Positions 53,857 through 63,033 of a stretch of DNA of 64,000 nt are shown one piece after another (within the stretch, counting starts at the first letter, position 1; each line of letters opens with the position of its first letter). The position numbers and the translations under genes were made by a program. Where the stretch lies: positions 2,587,305 to 2,651,304 of the forward strand of contig JAJFKW010000001.1 of NCBI GenBank assembly GCA_021773015.1, read 5' to 3'. The notes below the pieces were generated by a model. The model searched no databases. It worked only from the letters and a program-made list of their open reading frames with translations, and was not told the DNA's origin. The stretch is from Woeseia sp. Lineage in GTDB: Bacteria; Pseudomonadota; Gammaproteobacteria; Steroidobacterales; Woeseiaceae.

Positions 53857-55230
53857 GTGGAGTGGGTCGCGCTCTTATTGTTTTTTTGCGTAATCGCGAT
53901 GCTGCTTGCCGGCTTTCCGGTGGCCTTTTCGCTAGGTGGGACGGCACTGATTTTTGCCATCGCCGGCTCGATCGGTGGCGGCTTCGAGTCGGCATTTCTT
54001 ACCGGACTGCCGAGTCGCATTTTCGGCATCATGAACAATGAAACGCTGGTTGCGGTGCCGTTGTTTGTGTTCATGGGAATAACGCTTGAGCGGGCGCGCA
54101 TAGCGGAGGATTTGCTCGAAACGTTATCTGCACTGTTTGGTTCGTTACGCGGCGGCCTCGGTATATCGGTCACATTGGTTGGCATGTTGCTGGCTGCAAG
54201 CACTGGCATCGTTGGCGCTACAGTGGTGACAATGGGTTTGCTGTCGCTGCCAACGATGTTAAAGCGTGGCTATTCGCCGGAAATTGCGGCCGGCACCATT
54301 TGCGCATCCGGCACGCTGGGCCAAATCATTCCGCCGTCGATTATTCTCGTCATGCTCGGCGACGTCATGTCGTCAGCCTACCAACAAGCGCAACTCAACC
54401 AGCGCAATCTCACGCCCGATACGGTGTCCGTTGGCGATCTGTTTGCGGGGGCGCTAATCCCTGGTTTGCTACTGGTGACGCTTTATATCGTGTATCTGAT
54501 TATCGTGGCATGGCTTAAGCCCACTACAATGCCGGCGCATGTCGCTGCCGAGGGCAACAAGGTATCGATAGTGGCGGTGCTTTCCGCGTTGATGCCACCA
54601 TTGCTACTGATTTTCGCCGTACTGGGTTCGATTCTCGGCGGCTACGCCACGCCGACCGAGGCCGCAGGCGTCGGCGCAATGGGTGCATTGCTCATTGCGC
54701 TTCAAAGACGTGGTCTTTCGCTCGTGCGCTTGCGTGACATCATGCGCGGCACGTTGCGCGTCAGCAGCATGGTGTTTCTAATTCTCATTGGCGCGTCGAT
54801 GTTTTCGTTAGTGTTTCGCGGTTATGACGGTGACGACGGCGTTCGAGCCGTGTTGGAATCATTGCCGGGTGGCGTCATCGGTGCCGTGCTTGTGGTTATG
54901 CTGGTAATGTTTTTGCTCGGTTTTGTTCTCGATTTTATTGAAATTACTTTCGTCGTGGTACCAATTGTTGGCCCGGTTCTGTTGGCCATGGGTCTTGATC
55001 CGGTTTGGCTCGGCATCATGATCGCAATCAATTTGCAAACGTCATTCCTAACCCCACCCTTCGGCTTCGCTCTATTTTATTTGCGCGGCGTTGCGCCCCC
55101 GGAGGTGACCACCAGACAGATCTATCGCGGCGTTATTCCGTTCGTCGGCATTCAGATACTGGCGCTGCTTATACTCGCGCTGTTCCCTGAACTTGCGACC
55201 TGGTTGCCGGACAAGATATATGGCGACTAG
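53857..55230 (+). CDS. TRAP transporter large permease DctM
   Basis: Twelve-helix membrane subunit that couples solute uptake to sodium. The 457-residue protein starts at GTG 53857, three bases after the DctQ stop. Family motifs include AGFPVAFSLGGTALIFAI, IPPSIILVMLGDVMSSAYQQ, LGSILGGYATPTEAAGVGA and LDFIEITFVVVPIVGPVL. Solute is not deduced from the permease. The binding protein is encoded convergently 15 bp downstream. Confidence 0.93.
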   Translation: MEWVALLLFFCVIAMLLAGFPVAFSLGGTALIFAIAGSIGGGFESAFLTGLPSRIFGIMNNETLVAVPLFVFMGITLERARIAEDLLETLSALFGSLRGGLGISVTLVGMLLAASTGIVGATVVTMGLLSLPTMLKRGYSPEIAAGTICASGTLGQIIPPSIILVMLGDVMSSAYQQAQLNQRNLTPDTVSVGDLFAGALIPGLLLVTLYIVYLIIVAWLKPTTMPAHVAAEGNKVSIVAVLSALMPPLLLIFAVLGSILGGYATPTEAAGVGAMGALLIALQRRGLSLVRLRDIMRGTLRVSSMVFLILIGASMFSLVFRGYDGDDGVRAVLESLPGGVIGAVLVVMLVMFLLGFVLDFIEITFVVVPIVGPVLLAMGLDPVWLGIMIAINLQTSFLTPPFGFALFYLRGVAPPEVTTRQIYRGVIPFVGIQILALLILALFPELATWLPDKIYGD

Positions 55231-55245
55231 TGCACGATTGGCGGG

Positions 55246-56340
55246 CTAGTCTATCCGATGTTTCAAATAGGATATTTCGCTCACTAAAAGATTGGCGGAA
55301 GACTTCGCCTGAAAGTTGCTTAACGAATCGTGCAGCCGTTTCGCCCACTCGTTTTTCGCGCTGAGTTCTGCAATCGCTTTTTCTGATTCTTCCTGCAGCA
55401 ATTCAAGAACATCTTCTGGCAATTCGCGAAGCTCAACATTCGGATCCTTGTTGAGTTGATCCAGTGCCATGGCATTGCCGTAAATATATTCTGACTGCAT
55501 GTCGAGGTTTACCGCCTGACAGGCGAGTTCCACAATACTCTGCAAATCTTCCGGGAGTGTGTTCCATGCTTCTTTGTTGATTGAACATTGCAGCGTCGGA
55601 CCAGGCTCGTGCCACCCGGGGTAGTAGTAATAGCGTGCCGCCTTGTGCAAACCCAGAGAAACATCATTGTATGGGCCAATCCACTCGGCGGCGTCGATCG
55701 CGCCCGTTTGCAATGCGGTAAATATTTCCGAACCTGGAACCGTTATCTGTGTAACGCCTGCTCGCTGCATCACCTCGCCACCCAGACCTGGAATGCGCAT
55801 CTTCAAGCCCTGCAAATCCGCGACAGAATTGATCTCTTTGTTAAACCAACCCGCCATCTGCACACCGGTCTGGCCCGCCGGAAACGCGATCAGGCCAAAT
55901 TGATCGTAGTACTCATGCCACAGCTCAAGCGCACCGCCGTAGTAAAACCAGGCGTTAATTTCGCTGCCGGTCAAGCCGAACGGTATGGCGGTGAAGTACT
56001 GTGCGGCCGGAACCTTGCCGCGGTGATAGTAGGAAGCGTCGTGGCCCATTTGGGCGGTTCCAGAGCGCACTGCATCAAAAACTTCGAGCGCAGGAACCAA
56101 CTCGCCGCCCGCATAGACTTTGATTTTCAGCCTCCCGGCCGAAGCAGCTTCTATACGTCTCGCCAAATTTTCGGCACCTGTGCCAACCCCTGGCAGCCCG
56201 GGCGGCCATGACGTCACCATATTCCACTCGAATGTCTCGCCAGAACTGACCGTGCCACTACAATCTTCAGCGGACTTGTCCGCACATGCGGCAACACCCG
56301 CCGCCATCGCCAAACCGCCTACAAATTCACGCCGCTTCAT
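55246..56340 (-). CDS. TRAP transporter substrate-binding protein DctP, Tat/lipoprotein signal
   Basis: Periplasmic solute receptor of 364 residues. The signal MKRREFVGGLAMAAGVAAC has a twin-arginine K-R-R-E-F-V and ends in V-A-A-C, a lipobox with Cys19, so it may be a Tat-exported lipoprotein. The mature core matches DctP: LKIKVYAGGELVPALEVFDA, IRIPGLGG-type region LKMRIPGLGGEVMQRAG, and TALQTGAIDAAEWIGPYNDV. The latter part resembles TakP-type alpha-keto acid binders, a family-level hint only. Its gene is transcribed towards the permease genes, an unusual arrangement; TRAP genes are commonly co-directional. Confidence 0.88.
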   Translation of the reverse strand: MKRREFVGGLAMAAGVAACADKSAEDCSGTVSSGETFEWNMVTSWPPGLPGVGTGAENLARRIEAASAGRLKIKVYAGGELVPALEVFDAVRSGTAQMGHDASYYHRGKVPAAQYFTAIPFGLTGSEINAWFYYGGALELWHEYYDQFGLIAFPAGQTGVQMAGWFNKEINSVADLQGLKMRIPGLGGEVMQRAGVTQITVPGSEIFTALQTGAIDAAEWIGPYNDVSLGLHKAARYYYYPGWHEPGPTLQCSINKEAWNTLPEDLQSIVELACQAVNLDMQSEYIYGNAMALDQLNKDPNVELRELPEDVLELLQEESEKAIAELSAKNEWAKRLHDSLSNFQAKSSANLLVSEISYLKHRID

Positions 56341-56564
56341 TCCTGCTCTCTCATGTGCTGTGGGTCAGCGTGCTGGCCCGAATATCGCATAAGTATCGGA
56401 TTGTACAACGAAGATCGGTTTAAAATTTAACCCGTTACACGCTTTATATTTCCCAATTGGAAAGTACAAAGCGTACCTGCCGGAAGTGTCGGTGGTTTGC
56501 GGGTGCCGTTCTCGTGTTGACGCAGGCGGGGCCGTTTCCACCGATTACGAAAAAGAGGCGCTAA

Positions 56565-56651
56565 AAAGTGGTGGAAAGTGGCTGGCACTGTCTGATTGTG
56601 AAGGGAAAGTGGTGGAGTGTGGCTGACATTGTCTGGATGTGAAGAAAAAGT
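56565..56651 (+). repeat. 41-bp imperfect tandem repeat
   Basis: Two full copies (56565-56605 and 56606-56646) agree at 33 of 41 bases, and a third copy begins at 56647 with AAAGTGGT before diverging. Both copies contain AGTGG-type words spaced about 10 bp apart (for example AAAGTGG and GTGTGG). I do not know a matching element family. Confidence 0.7.
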
Positions 56652-56673
56652 GGTTTTTCGTGGTCTTATCTGT

Positions 56674-56697
56674 GGCCCCGGCGAGATTGCCGGGGCC
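56674..56697. repeat. GC-rich perfect hairpin
   Basis: A 9-bp perfect stem GGCCCCGGC/GCCGGGGCC with a 6-base loop, not followed by a T-run on either strand, within a very GC-rich 150-bp stretch between the 41-bp repeat and dtd. Confidence 0.5.
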
Positions 56698-56875
56698 TCC
56701 ACTCCTTGGCGCGGGCATCTCGCCCCTCGGCGACGGGCCTTCCCTGGCCGGTTGCATGGCCCACCGAGGACCATGCTCCCCGCTATGCAGATTGCCACGT
56801 GCGAAGCGCGAGTGATGCTGGTGTTATTCGCCGATGAACGAATAAACTGCCATTTTGCTTCGAAGACCAGCAGCC

Positions 56876-57313
56876 GTGATCACATTGATACAAAGAGTGG
56901 GCCGGGCGAGCGTTACCGTCGAAAACCAGGAGATCGCTGCCATTGGCCGCGGTCTTTTGGCTTTGGTCGCGATTCAACCTGACGATAACGAGCAAAAGCT
57001 CAAACGTATGGTGCAGCGGCTGTTGACCTATCGCGTGTTCCCAGACGCCGCAGGCCGCATGAATAAAAGCCTGTTGGACGAAAGATTAGCGCTGCTTGCC
57101 GTACCACAATTCACTTTGGCTGCAGATACACGCAAAGGCACGCGGCCAAGCTTCACTAGTGCAGCCACAGCGGAAATTGGGGCGGAGTATTTCGCGCGCT
57201 TTGTGGGTCTATGTACTGAGAAAGCGGTCAGCGTACAATGCGGCCGATTTGGTGCCGATATGCAGGTGTCGCTGGTTAACGACGGTCCCGTCACCTTTTG
57301 GCTAGAAACCTGA
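56876..57313 (+). CDS. dtd: D-aminoacyl-tRNA deacylase
   Basis: Removes D-amino acids (and glycine) mischarged onto tRNA. The 145-residue product is exactly the E. coli length when started at GTG 56876. It has LIQRVGRASVTVENQEI, LTYRVFPDAAGRMNKSL, and the family active-site pair PQFTLAADTRKGTRPSF (canonically SQFTL; the first Ser is Pro here) and NDGPVTFW (NxGPVT with Gly-cisPro). The Thr of QFTL is retained, so activity is likely. A TTG at 56855 in the same frame would add seven residues. It stands alone 136 bp before tatA. Confidence 0.92.
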   Translation: MITLIQRVGRASVTVENQEIAAIGRGLLALVAIQPDDNEQKLKRMVQRLLTYRVFPDAAGRMNKSLLDERLALLAVPQFTLAADTRKGTRPSFTSAATAEIGAEYFARFVGLCTEKAVSVQCGRFGADMQVSLVNDGPVTFWLET

Positions 57314-57449
57314 CAAAGGTGACGTTGCGGGCGATTGTGACTTCCGTACGGATTTGCTGACAACTACGCGGTATCATTCGCCTGCGGGTTTTAAACCGGC
57401 AATAATTAATTGATGTTTGTAGGGGGCAACGGCCCCAGGAGTTTGCAAG

Positions 57450-57698
57450 ATGTTATCTAACATCGGCCCAGTTCAGTTACTGATCGTTCTTGCCATTGTT
57501 CTCGCCATATTCGGCACCAAAAGGTTGCGGACATTGGGTTCGGATCTAGGTAGCGCAGTGAAGGGATTTCGCTCGGCGGTGAACGATGCAGACAACGAGG
57601 CGGACACCGAGTCAACAGAGCAAATCGGCGCCAAATCCAAAGACGCGGATTTCGACAATACGCCTGTTGAAGAACCCAGCAAAAATAACAATAACTAG
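57450..57698 (+). CDS. tatA: Sec-independent protein translocase TatA
   Basis: Pore-forming subunit of the twin-arginine translocase. The 82-residue protein has a short periplasmic N-terminus, one membrane helix ([20 protein letters not shown], then FGTKRLR as the hinge), an amphipathic helix ([17 protein letters not shown]) and a charged C-terminus. AGGAG lies 9 bp upstream of the ATG. First of tatABC. Confidence 0.94.
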   Translation: MLSNIGPVQLLIVLAIVLAIFGTKRLRTLGSDLGSAVKGFRSAVNDADNEADTESTEQIGAKSKDADFDNTPVEEPSKNNNN

Positions 57699-57712
57699 TT
57701 CGGCAGAAGTCG

Positions 57713-58207
57713 ATGTCTAGCTGGAGCGGCCAGGAGCTGATTTTGTTGCTCTTGATCGGACTCATTATTCTGGGTCCGAAGCGTTTACCGCAACTCGCAA
57801 ATCAGGTCGGCGAGTGGCTTGGCAAGGCCCGTCGAATGACGCGCGTTATGCGCCGCCAACTTCAAGAAGAACTCGATTTCGACCTCGATGGTTCGAAAAC
57901 TATTCACACGAGCAAGCAAGCGGCAACGCCGGAAGATGATTCTGAATCCATCAAACCGGTCGACCAAGCCGTAGAAGAACCGGCCGAATATGTTTCCGCA
58001 AACGAAGATGACGATGCCTATTCACCGGCGCATGAAGCAGACGGTATTGGCACTGGCGTTGGCGATCCAGATGCGGTCGAAGAGGTATCGTTGCACGCCG
58101 TTGACGACTTAGGCGCGGAAGAAGACGTGGCGGACAATCGGCTGGACAGCGATATCGTCGTACCACCGGAAAAAGACGCCGCCAAGAATAGTAACCGTCA
58201 GTCATGA
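57713..58207 (+). CDS. tatB: Sec-independent protein translocase TatB
   Basis: Forms the substrate receptor with TatC. The 164-residue protein starts MSSWSGQELILLLLIGLIIL, followed by GPKRLPQLANQVGEWLGKAR with the TatB-type hinge G-P-K-R-L-P and a longer amphipathic helix than TatA. The long acidic C-terminus (for example AEYVSANEDDDAYSPAHEAD) is typical of TatB. The stop overlaps the tatC start by four bases. Confidence 0.93.
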   Translation: MSSWSGQELILLLLIGLIILGPKRLPQLANQVGEWLGKARRMTRVMRRQLQEELDFDLDGSKTIHTSKQAATPEDDSESIKPVDQAVEEPAEYVSANEDDDAYSPAHEADGIGTGVGDPDAVEEVSLHAVDDLGAEEDVADNRLDSDIVVPPEKDAAKNSNRQS

Positions 58208-58986
58208 GCGCAGCAGATGACAGTGGCACGCCAGAGCCGGGCGTGGGCGAAGAAGAAGAAAATGCGCTGGAAGAGGGTACATTGCTTTCGCACCTGGTGG
58301 AGCTGCGTAGCCGGTTACTGAAAATTGCCGGCGCTGTACTGGTCGCCTTCATTGCTTTCCTGCCGTTTGCCGATGACATTTTTTCGCTTGTCTCGCAACC
58401 CATTCGCGCCGCGTTACCTGGAGGCGAAATGATAGCCACCGGCGTTGCGTCGCCAGTTTTGACGCCTTTGAAACTCACGTTTTTCGTTGCTCTGTTTGCT
58501 GCGATGCCTGTGGTGCTTTATCAGCTGTGGGCGTTCGTCGCGCCAGGCCTTTATTTGAAAGAAAAGCGCTTTGCGATTCCATTGCTGACAACCAGTATTT
58601 TGTTGTTTTATACCGGTATCGCGTTCGCCTATTTTCTCGTCTTTCCGCTGATGTTTAACTTCTTCACGAAAGTCGCGCCCGATGGCGTTGAAGTCATGAC
58701 GGACATCTCAATGTACCTCGACTTCATTACGACGATTGTTTTGGCCTTCGGGCTCGCCTTTGAGGTGCCAATCGCTACCGTCCTGGCAGTTTGGACTGGC
58801 TTGACGACACCCGCGAAATTGGGCGGTGCGCGACCCTATGTTTTCTTGCTGGCCTTTGTCGTCGGCATGTTCTTAACACCGCCAGACGTCATCAGCCAAA
58901 CCATGCTGGCCATTCCGGTGTATCTGCTTTTTGAGCTCGGCATTGTTATGTCACGTATTATTGTGCCGAAGAAAAAGACGGACTAA
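58204..58986 (+). CDS. tatC: Sec-independent protein translocase TatC
   Basis: Six-helix membrane protein that recognises twin-arginine signal peptides. The 260-residue protein has LLSHLVELRSRLLKIAGAVL (the conserved cytoplasmic L-x-E-L-R region), VLYQLWAFVAPGLYLKEKRF, and LDFITTIVLAFGLAFEVPIA. Together with tatA and tatB it completes the translocase. The TRAP binding protein encoded nearby carries an R-R signal and is a plausible client. Confidence 0.95.
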   Translation: MSAADDSGTPEPGVGEEEENALEEGTLLSHLVELRSRLLKIAGAVLVAFIAFLPFADDIFSLVSQPIRAALPGGEMIATGVASPVLTPLKLTFFVALFAAMPVVLYQLWAFVAPGLYLKEKRFAIPLLTTSILLFYTGIAFAYFLVFPLMFNFFTKVAPDGVEVMTDISMYLDFITTIVLAFGLAFEVPIATVLAVWTGLTTPAKLGGARPYVFLLAFVVGMFLTPPDVISQTMLAIPVYLLFELGIVMSRIIVPKKKTD

Positions 58987-59209
58987 GCATAAACAATGGC
59001 GGATTTTCACGGGTTTATTCGTCAATTGCAGGTGAACCGACAGCGTCACGGCGGGTCTAGTATTTGGCCGCGCGCGCAAGATCGTGTTTAATGCGGGACC
59101 TCAGACCTAATAGTTGATCGACGGGGGAGCTGTCGCCAGCTGACTTGGCAACGGCCTACAAAAAACGCTCGGCGCAAGTTCCGAGCATCTAAAACAAAGA
59201 GAGGCAGCT

Positions 59210-60727
59210 ATGACTGACGTTGCGGCGACCGCAGGTTCAGCGGGCGACAATCAGATTCTGGGTCATCCGAGAGGACTGGCAACGCTATTCTTTACTGAAA
59301 TGTGGGAGCGCCTAAGTTACTACGGCATGCGCGCCATCCTCATTCTGTTCATGGTCGATCTAATGCAGAACGGCGGTCTACAGATTGACGACCTTACCGC
59401 GACTGCAATTTACGGCATCTATACCGCTGCGGTCTATTTGGTCGCATTGCCCGGCGGCTGGATAGCTGACCGTCTGATGGGCGCTCAGCGAGCGGTGCTT
59501 GCTGGTGGCATTGTCATTATGTGCGGCCATTTCGTGCTGGCCATCCCGGGCGACAATGCCTTTTTTCTGGGGCTTCTCCTGGTCATTCTCGGCACCGGCT
59601 TGTTGAAACCGAACGTGAGCACCATTGTCGGCTCGCTCTATTCAGCAGACGACGATCGCCGCGATAGCGGCTTCACGATCTTTTACATGGGCATCAATCT
59701 AGGCGGCCTTCTTGGGCCGCTGATTGTGGGCGGCCTGGGTCAGAGCGAGAATTGGGGCTGGCACTGGGGTTTCGGTGCAGCGGGCGTCGGCATGTTGTTC
59801 GGCGTTATCCAGTTTTGGTATACGAAACATTATCTCGGCAGCGCCGGACTCCACCCAGTCACCTCTGGTGACGCTGAAAAGGATGCTGCGTTTAAGCGCA
59901 AAGCTTGGATTGGCGTCGCTATTTGTATGGCGATATTGGCGTTTTTTGTATTTGCGGGCCTCAGTGGCAGCATGCAATACGATCCGGTTGAAATATCTCG
60001 TGCAACGACTTACGTAATTTTCGGGGCCGTGACGATCTACTTTGCATATGTCTTTGCATTCGGCAAATTGACGACTGAAGAACGCAAGCGGATTATCGTA
60101 ATCATAGTGTTGTTTCTTGGCATATCGATGTTTTGGTCTGGCTTCGAGCAAGCCGGTAGTTCACTGAACCTATTTGCAGATCGCTACACGCAACTCGAGT
60201 TCGATTGGTTCACAATTCCCTCAAGCTGGTTTCAATCTATTAACTCGATCTTCATTGTGACCTTTGCGCCGTTTTTTGCCTATCTGTGGGTTTGGCTAGG
60301 CAAACGCAATCTGAATCCATCCACGCCTGCAAAGTTTGGCCTTGGCCTGGTTCTGCTCGCGGTGGGTTTTGCGATGATGATTTTCGCGTCGATGATCGTT
60401 GCCAACGGTGACAAGGCAATGCCGACATGGCTATTGCTTACCTACTTATTCCATACCTTCGGCGAGCTTGCCATTTCGCCTGTAGGGCTCTCCGCGACGA
60501 CGAAATTGGCGCCAAAACGATTTCTCGGTCAAATGATGGGTATTTGGTTTGTTGGCGCGGCGCTCGGTAATCTGATCGCGGGTCAGGTTGCTGGCGATTT
60601 CGACGCGAATAATTTGCAAGCGTTTCCTGATCAATATCTGCAGATCGTGTTGACGATCGGCGGCGCGGGACTCATTTTTCTCATTCTATCGAAGCCTGTA
60701 CGAAAGTTGATGGGCAACGTTCACTAG
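59210..60727 (+). CDS. POT family di-/tripeptide:proton symporter
   Basis: Inner-membrane oligopeptide transporter (POT/PTR2). The 505-residue protein has 12-14 helices. It carries the family proton-coupling signature EMWERLSYYGMRAILILFMV (ExxERxxYYG), GGWIADRLMGAQRAVLAGGI, NVSTIVGSLYSADDDRRDSG and FTIFYMGINLGGLLGPLIVG. AGAGAGG lies just before the ATG. The 223-bp leader contains a GCTCGG/CCGAGC stem-loop at 59167-59186. An M2 peptidase gene follows 19 bp downstream. Confidence 0.93.
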   Translation: MTDVAATAGSAGDNQILGHPRGLATLFFTEMWERLSYYGMRAILILFMVDLMQNGGLQIDDLTATAIYGIYTAAVYLVALPGGWIADRLMGAQRAVLAGGIVIMCGHFVLAIPGDNAFFLGLLLVILGTGLLKPNVSTIVGSLYSADDDRRDSGFTIFYMGINLGGLLGPLIVGGLGQSENWGWHWGFGAAGVGMLFGVIQFWYTKHYLGSAGLHPVTSGDAEKDAAFKRKAWIGVAICMAILAFFVFAGLSGSMQYDPVEISRATTYVIFGAVTIYFAYVFAFGKLTTEERKRIIVIIVLFLGISMFWSGFEQAGSSLNLFADRYTQLEFDWFTIPSSWFQSINSIFIVTFAPFFAYLWVWLGKRNLNPSTPAKFGLGLVLLAVGFAMMIFASMIVANGDKAMPTWLLLTYLFHTFGELAISPVGLSATTKLAPKRFLGQMMGIWFVGAALGNLIAGQVAGDFDANNLQAFPDQYLQIVLTIGGAGLIFLILSKPVRKLMGNVH

Positions 60728-60746
60728 CTCTTACGGGGAGTTATTC

Positions 60747-62549
60747 ATGAAAAATTTTATTGCATTGATGTGCCTTGCCATTGCGGCCTGTAGTGGTCCG
60801 CAGTCAAGCGCACCTGAAGCGACGGTTGAAAGCGCCGATGAGTTTGTTTCCAGGGTGAACAGCGAACTGAAAGATATGGGCATAGAATCCGGCGCAATTG
60901 GCTGGGTGCGTGCGACGTACATTAATCATGACACGGCCATTCTCGCGGCACGTTCGCAGGAAAAGTATGCCGCCTGGCATAGCAAAACGGTTGCTGAGTC
61001 TTTGCGTTACGACGGGCAGGAATTGTCACCGGCAACGCGACGTGCGCTCGATCTATTGAAACTGGGAACGTCGCAGCCAGCACCGAACGATGCGGCAAAA
61101 CGCAAAGAACTCGCAGAGGTGACCACAGAACTCTCCGGCATGTATGGCGCCGGCAAGTATTGTCCCGATGACGGTCGCGAGTGTTTGGTGTTAGGAGACC
61201 TTGAAAATACTATCGCGAAAAGTCGTGACTACGACGAGAATCTGGACGCTTGGACCGGTTGGCGCACCATCTCGCCGGACATGCGCGACAAATATCAGCG
61301 TTTTACTGAGTTGGCGAATGAAGGTGCAACAGAGCTTGGTTACGGTGACCTCGGAGAAATGTGGCGCGCGGGCTATGACATGTCGCCAGCCGAGTTTGAG
61401 ACAGAGACCGCAAGACTGTGGAATCAAGTGAAGCCGTTGTACGACGAATTGCATTGTCACGTCCGCGCGCAACTTTCTGATCATTACGGCGCGGACAAGG
61501 TGCCGACAAACGGCCCGATTCCGGCGCACTTGGTGGGCAACATGTGGTCGCAGACTTGGGACAATATTTACGATTTATTAGAACCGTACCCAGGGGTGGC
61601 CGATCTTGACGTGACCTCAACTCTGGTCAAGAAGAACTATTCGCCTCAAGAGATGGTGCGGTCTGCCGAGAGTTTTTATGTTTCGATGGGCTTCGAGCGA
61701 CTGCCTGACACATTCTGGGAGCGCTCGCAATTCAGCAAACCCCAAGATCGTGACGTCCAGTGTCACGCTAGCGCGTGGGGGCTAGACGGCGGAAACGATT
61801 TGCGCATTAAGATGTGTATCAAGCAAACCTACGAAGAATTGGGTGTGATCTATCACGAGCTTGGGCATAATTTTTATCAGCGCGCGTACAAAGACCAAAC
61901 ACCGGTTTTTCAAGGCGGTGCACAGTCGGGTTTTCATGAAGCGATCGGCGACACGGTCGTACTTGCAATGACACCATCGTATTTGGAAGAGGTCGGCTTG
62001 ATTGACGGCGTTGAACTGAGCGACGAAGCCGTCATCAACGATCAAATGCAGCGCGCGTTGGCGGGTGTGGCGTTTTTACCTTTTGCTAAGCTTGTCGACG
62101 AATGGCGTTGGGGTGTTTTTTCTGGCGACATTTCTCCGGAGAATTACAACAGCGCGTGGTGGGAACTCAGAGAGAAGTATCAAGGCATCGCGGCCCCCGT
62201 AGAACGCTCTGAAGACAATTTCGATCCTGGCGCGAAATACCATATTCCCGGCAACGTATCCTACACACGGTATTTTCTTGCGCGAATTTTGCAGTTCCAG
62301 TTTTTGCAGGCGCTATGTGACACAGCAGGTCACGAAGGTCCGCTACATGAATGCTCTTTTTACGGCAGCAAGGAAGCGGGCAAAAAATTCAATGCGATGT
62401 TGGAGACCGGCGCGAGCGAACCATGGCAAGACACATTGGAGAAGCTAACGGGCACCCGCGAAATGGATGGCGGCGCAATCGTTAATTACTTCCGACCGCT
62501 AATGGGCTGGTTAAAAGAACAGAACTCCAACAGACAGTGCGGATGGTAA
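60747..62549 (+). CDS. M2 family (ACE-like) peptidyl-dipeptidase, lipoprotein
   Basis: A 600-residue zinc metallopeptidase homologous to angiotensin-converting enzyme. The short signal MKNFIALMCLAIAAC ends in lipobox I-A-A-C (Cys15), so the mature protein should be membrane-anchored facing the periplasm or outside. The zinc site is H370-E-L-G-H374 followed by the third ligand Glu398 in FHEAIGD, with the ACE-type DGGNDLRIKMCIK upstream. Cuts dipeptides from C-termini. It lies 19 bp after the POT peptide transporter gene, suggesting joint use of peptides. Confidence 0.92.
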   Translation: MKNFIALMCLAIAACSGPQSSAPEATVESADEFVSRVNSELKDMGIESGAIGWVRATYINHDTAILAARSQEKYAAWHSKTVAESLRYDGQELSPATRRALDLLKLGTSQPAPNDAAKRKELAEVTTELSGMYGAGKYCPDDGRECLVLGDLENTIAKSRDYDENLDAWTGWRTISPDMRDKYQRFTELANEGATELGYGDLGEMWRAGYDMSPAEFETETARLWNQVKPLYDELHCHVRAQLSDHYGADKVPTNGPIPAHLVGNMWSQTWDNIYDLLEPYPGVADLDVTSTLVKKNYSPQEMVRSAESFYVSMGFERLPDTFWERSQFSKPQDRDVQCHASAWGLDGGNDLRIKMCIKQTYEELGVIYHELGHNFYQRAYKDQTPVFQGGAQSGFHEAIGDTVVLAMTPSYLEEVGLIDGVELSDEAVINDQMQRALAGVAFLPFAKLVDEWRWGVFSGDISPENYNSAWWELREKYQGIAAPVERSEDNFDPGAKYHIPGNVSYTRYFLARILQFQFLQALCDTAGHEGPLHECSFYGSKEAGKKFNAMLETGASEPWQDTLEKLTGTREMDGGAIVNYFRPLMGWLKEQNSNRQCGW

Positions 62550-62625
62550 TTCTTTAGTGACCTAAAAGAACGAGATGATAATCTTCAGACTGAGCGCTAT
62601 TACCTAATTCGGCTGTTGTACCGAT

Positions 62626-63033
62626 ATGACGGACCTCCGTTACTCAAATCAAACACCGCGCGTACAGGAGTTCATGGACCTTCGCGTAAGCGCGGGCCTG
62701 AGCGCGAATAGCCGAGATGCGGCGACCAAAGGGCTTGCGGGAACGTATTTCTCAGTCTCTGTTCGCGACACAGAAAAACTGGTCGGCATGGGGCGCATAA
62801 TTGGCGACGGCGGTTGCTTCTTTCAGGTCGTCGACATTGCCGTGCATCCTGATTATCAGCGACGCGGCATCGGCTTTAAGATCATGGGCAGGTTGATGGA
62901 ACAACTTCGCGATAATGCGCCGAAGTCCGCATACGTCAGTCTTATCGCTGACGGGGCTGCATCAAAGCTATACGAGAAATTCGGTTTTGAGCAGACTGCA
63001 CCTGTGTCGGTTGGCATGGCGTTACGCCTGTGA
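62626..63033 (+). CDS. GNAT family N-acetyltransferase
   Basis: A 135-residue acetyltransferase. The acetyl-CoA loop is IAVHPDYQRRGIGFKIMGR (Q/RxxGxG/A pattern). The C-terminal beta-bulge region AASKLYEKFGFEQTAPVSVG is usual for GNAT. The acceptor is unknown. ATG at 62626 has no strong ribosome binding site. Same strand as the M2 gene, 76 bp downstream. Confidence 0.85.
   Translation: MTDLRYSNQTPRVQEFMDLRVSAGLSANSRDAATKGLAGTYFSVSVRDTEKLVGMGRIIGDGGCFFQVVDIAVHPDYQRRGIGFKIMGRLMEQLRDNAPKSAYVSLIADGAASKLYEKFGFEQTAPVSVGMALRL

Larger units (their letters stand above)
56341..56875. other. Non-coding gap between the TRAP binding protein gene and dtd
   Basis: A 535-bp gap. It carries a 41-bp imperfect tandem repeat, a GC-rich hairpin at 56674-56697, and presumably the promoter of the binding protein gene (minus) and of dtd (plus). 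Short frames here (such as 56427-56798 on the minus strand) overlap the repeat, have low complexity and are not genes. Confidence 0.6.

Noticed and set aside
56565-56651. MraZ-box cluster
   Set aside because: AGTGG words at about 10-bp spacing are suggestive, but they lack the TGGG core in most copies and no mraZ or dcw gene is nearby.
59167-59186. Riboswitch in the POT transporter leader
   Set aside because: A single 6-bp GCTCGG/CCGAGC stem-loop with no known riboswitch core or terminator alternative.
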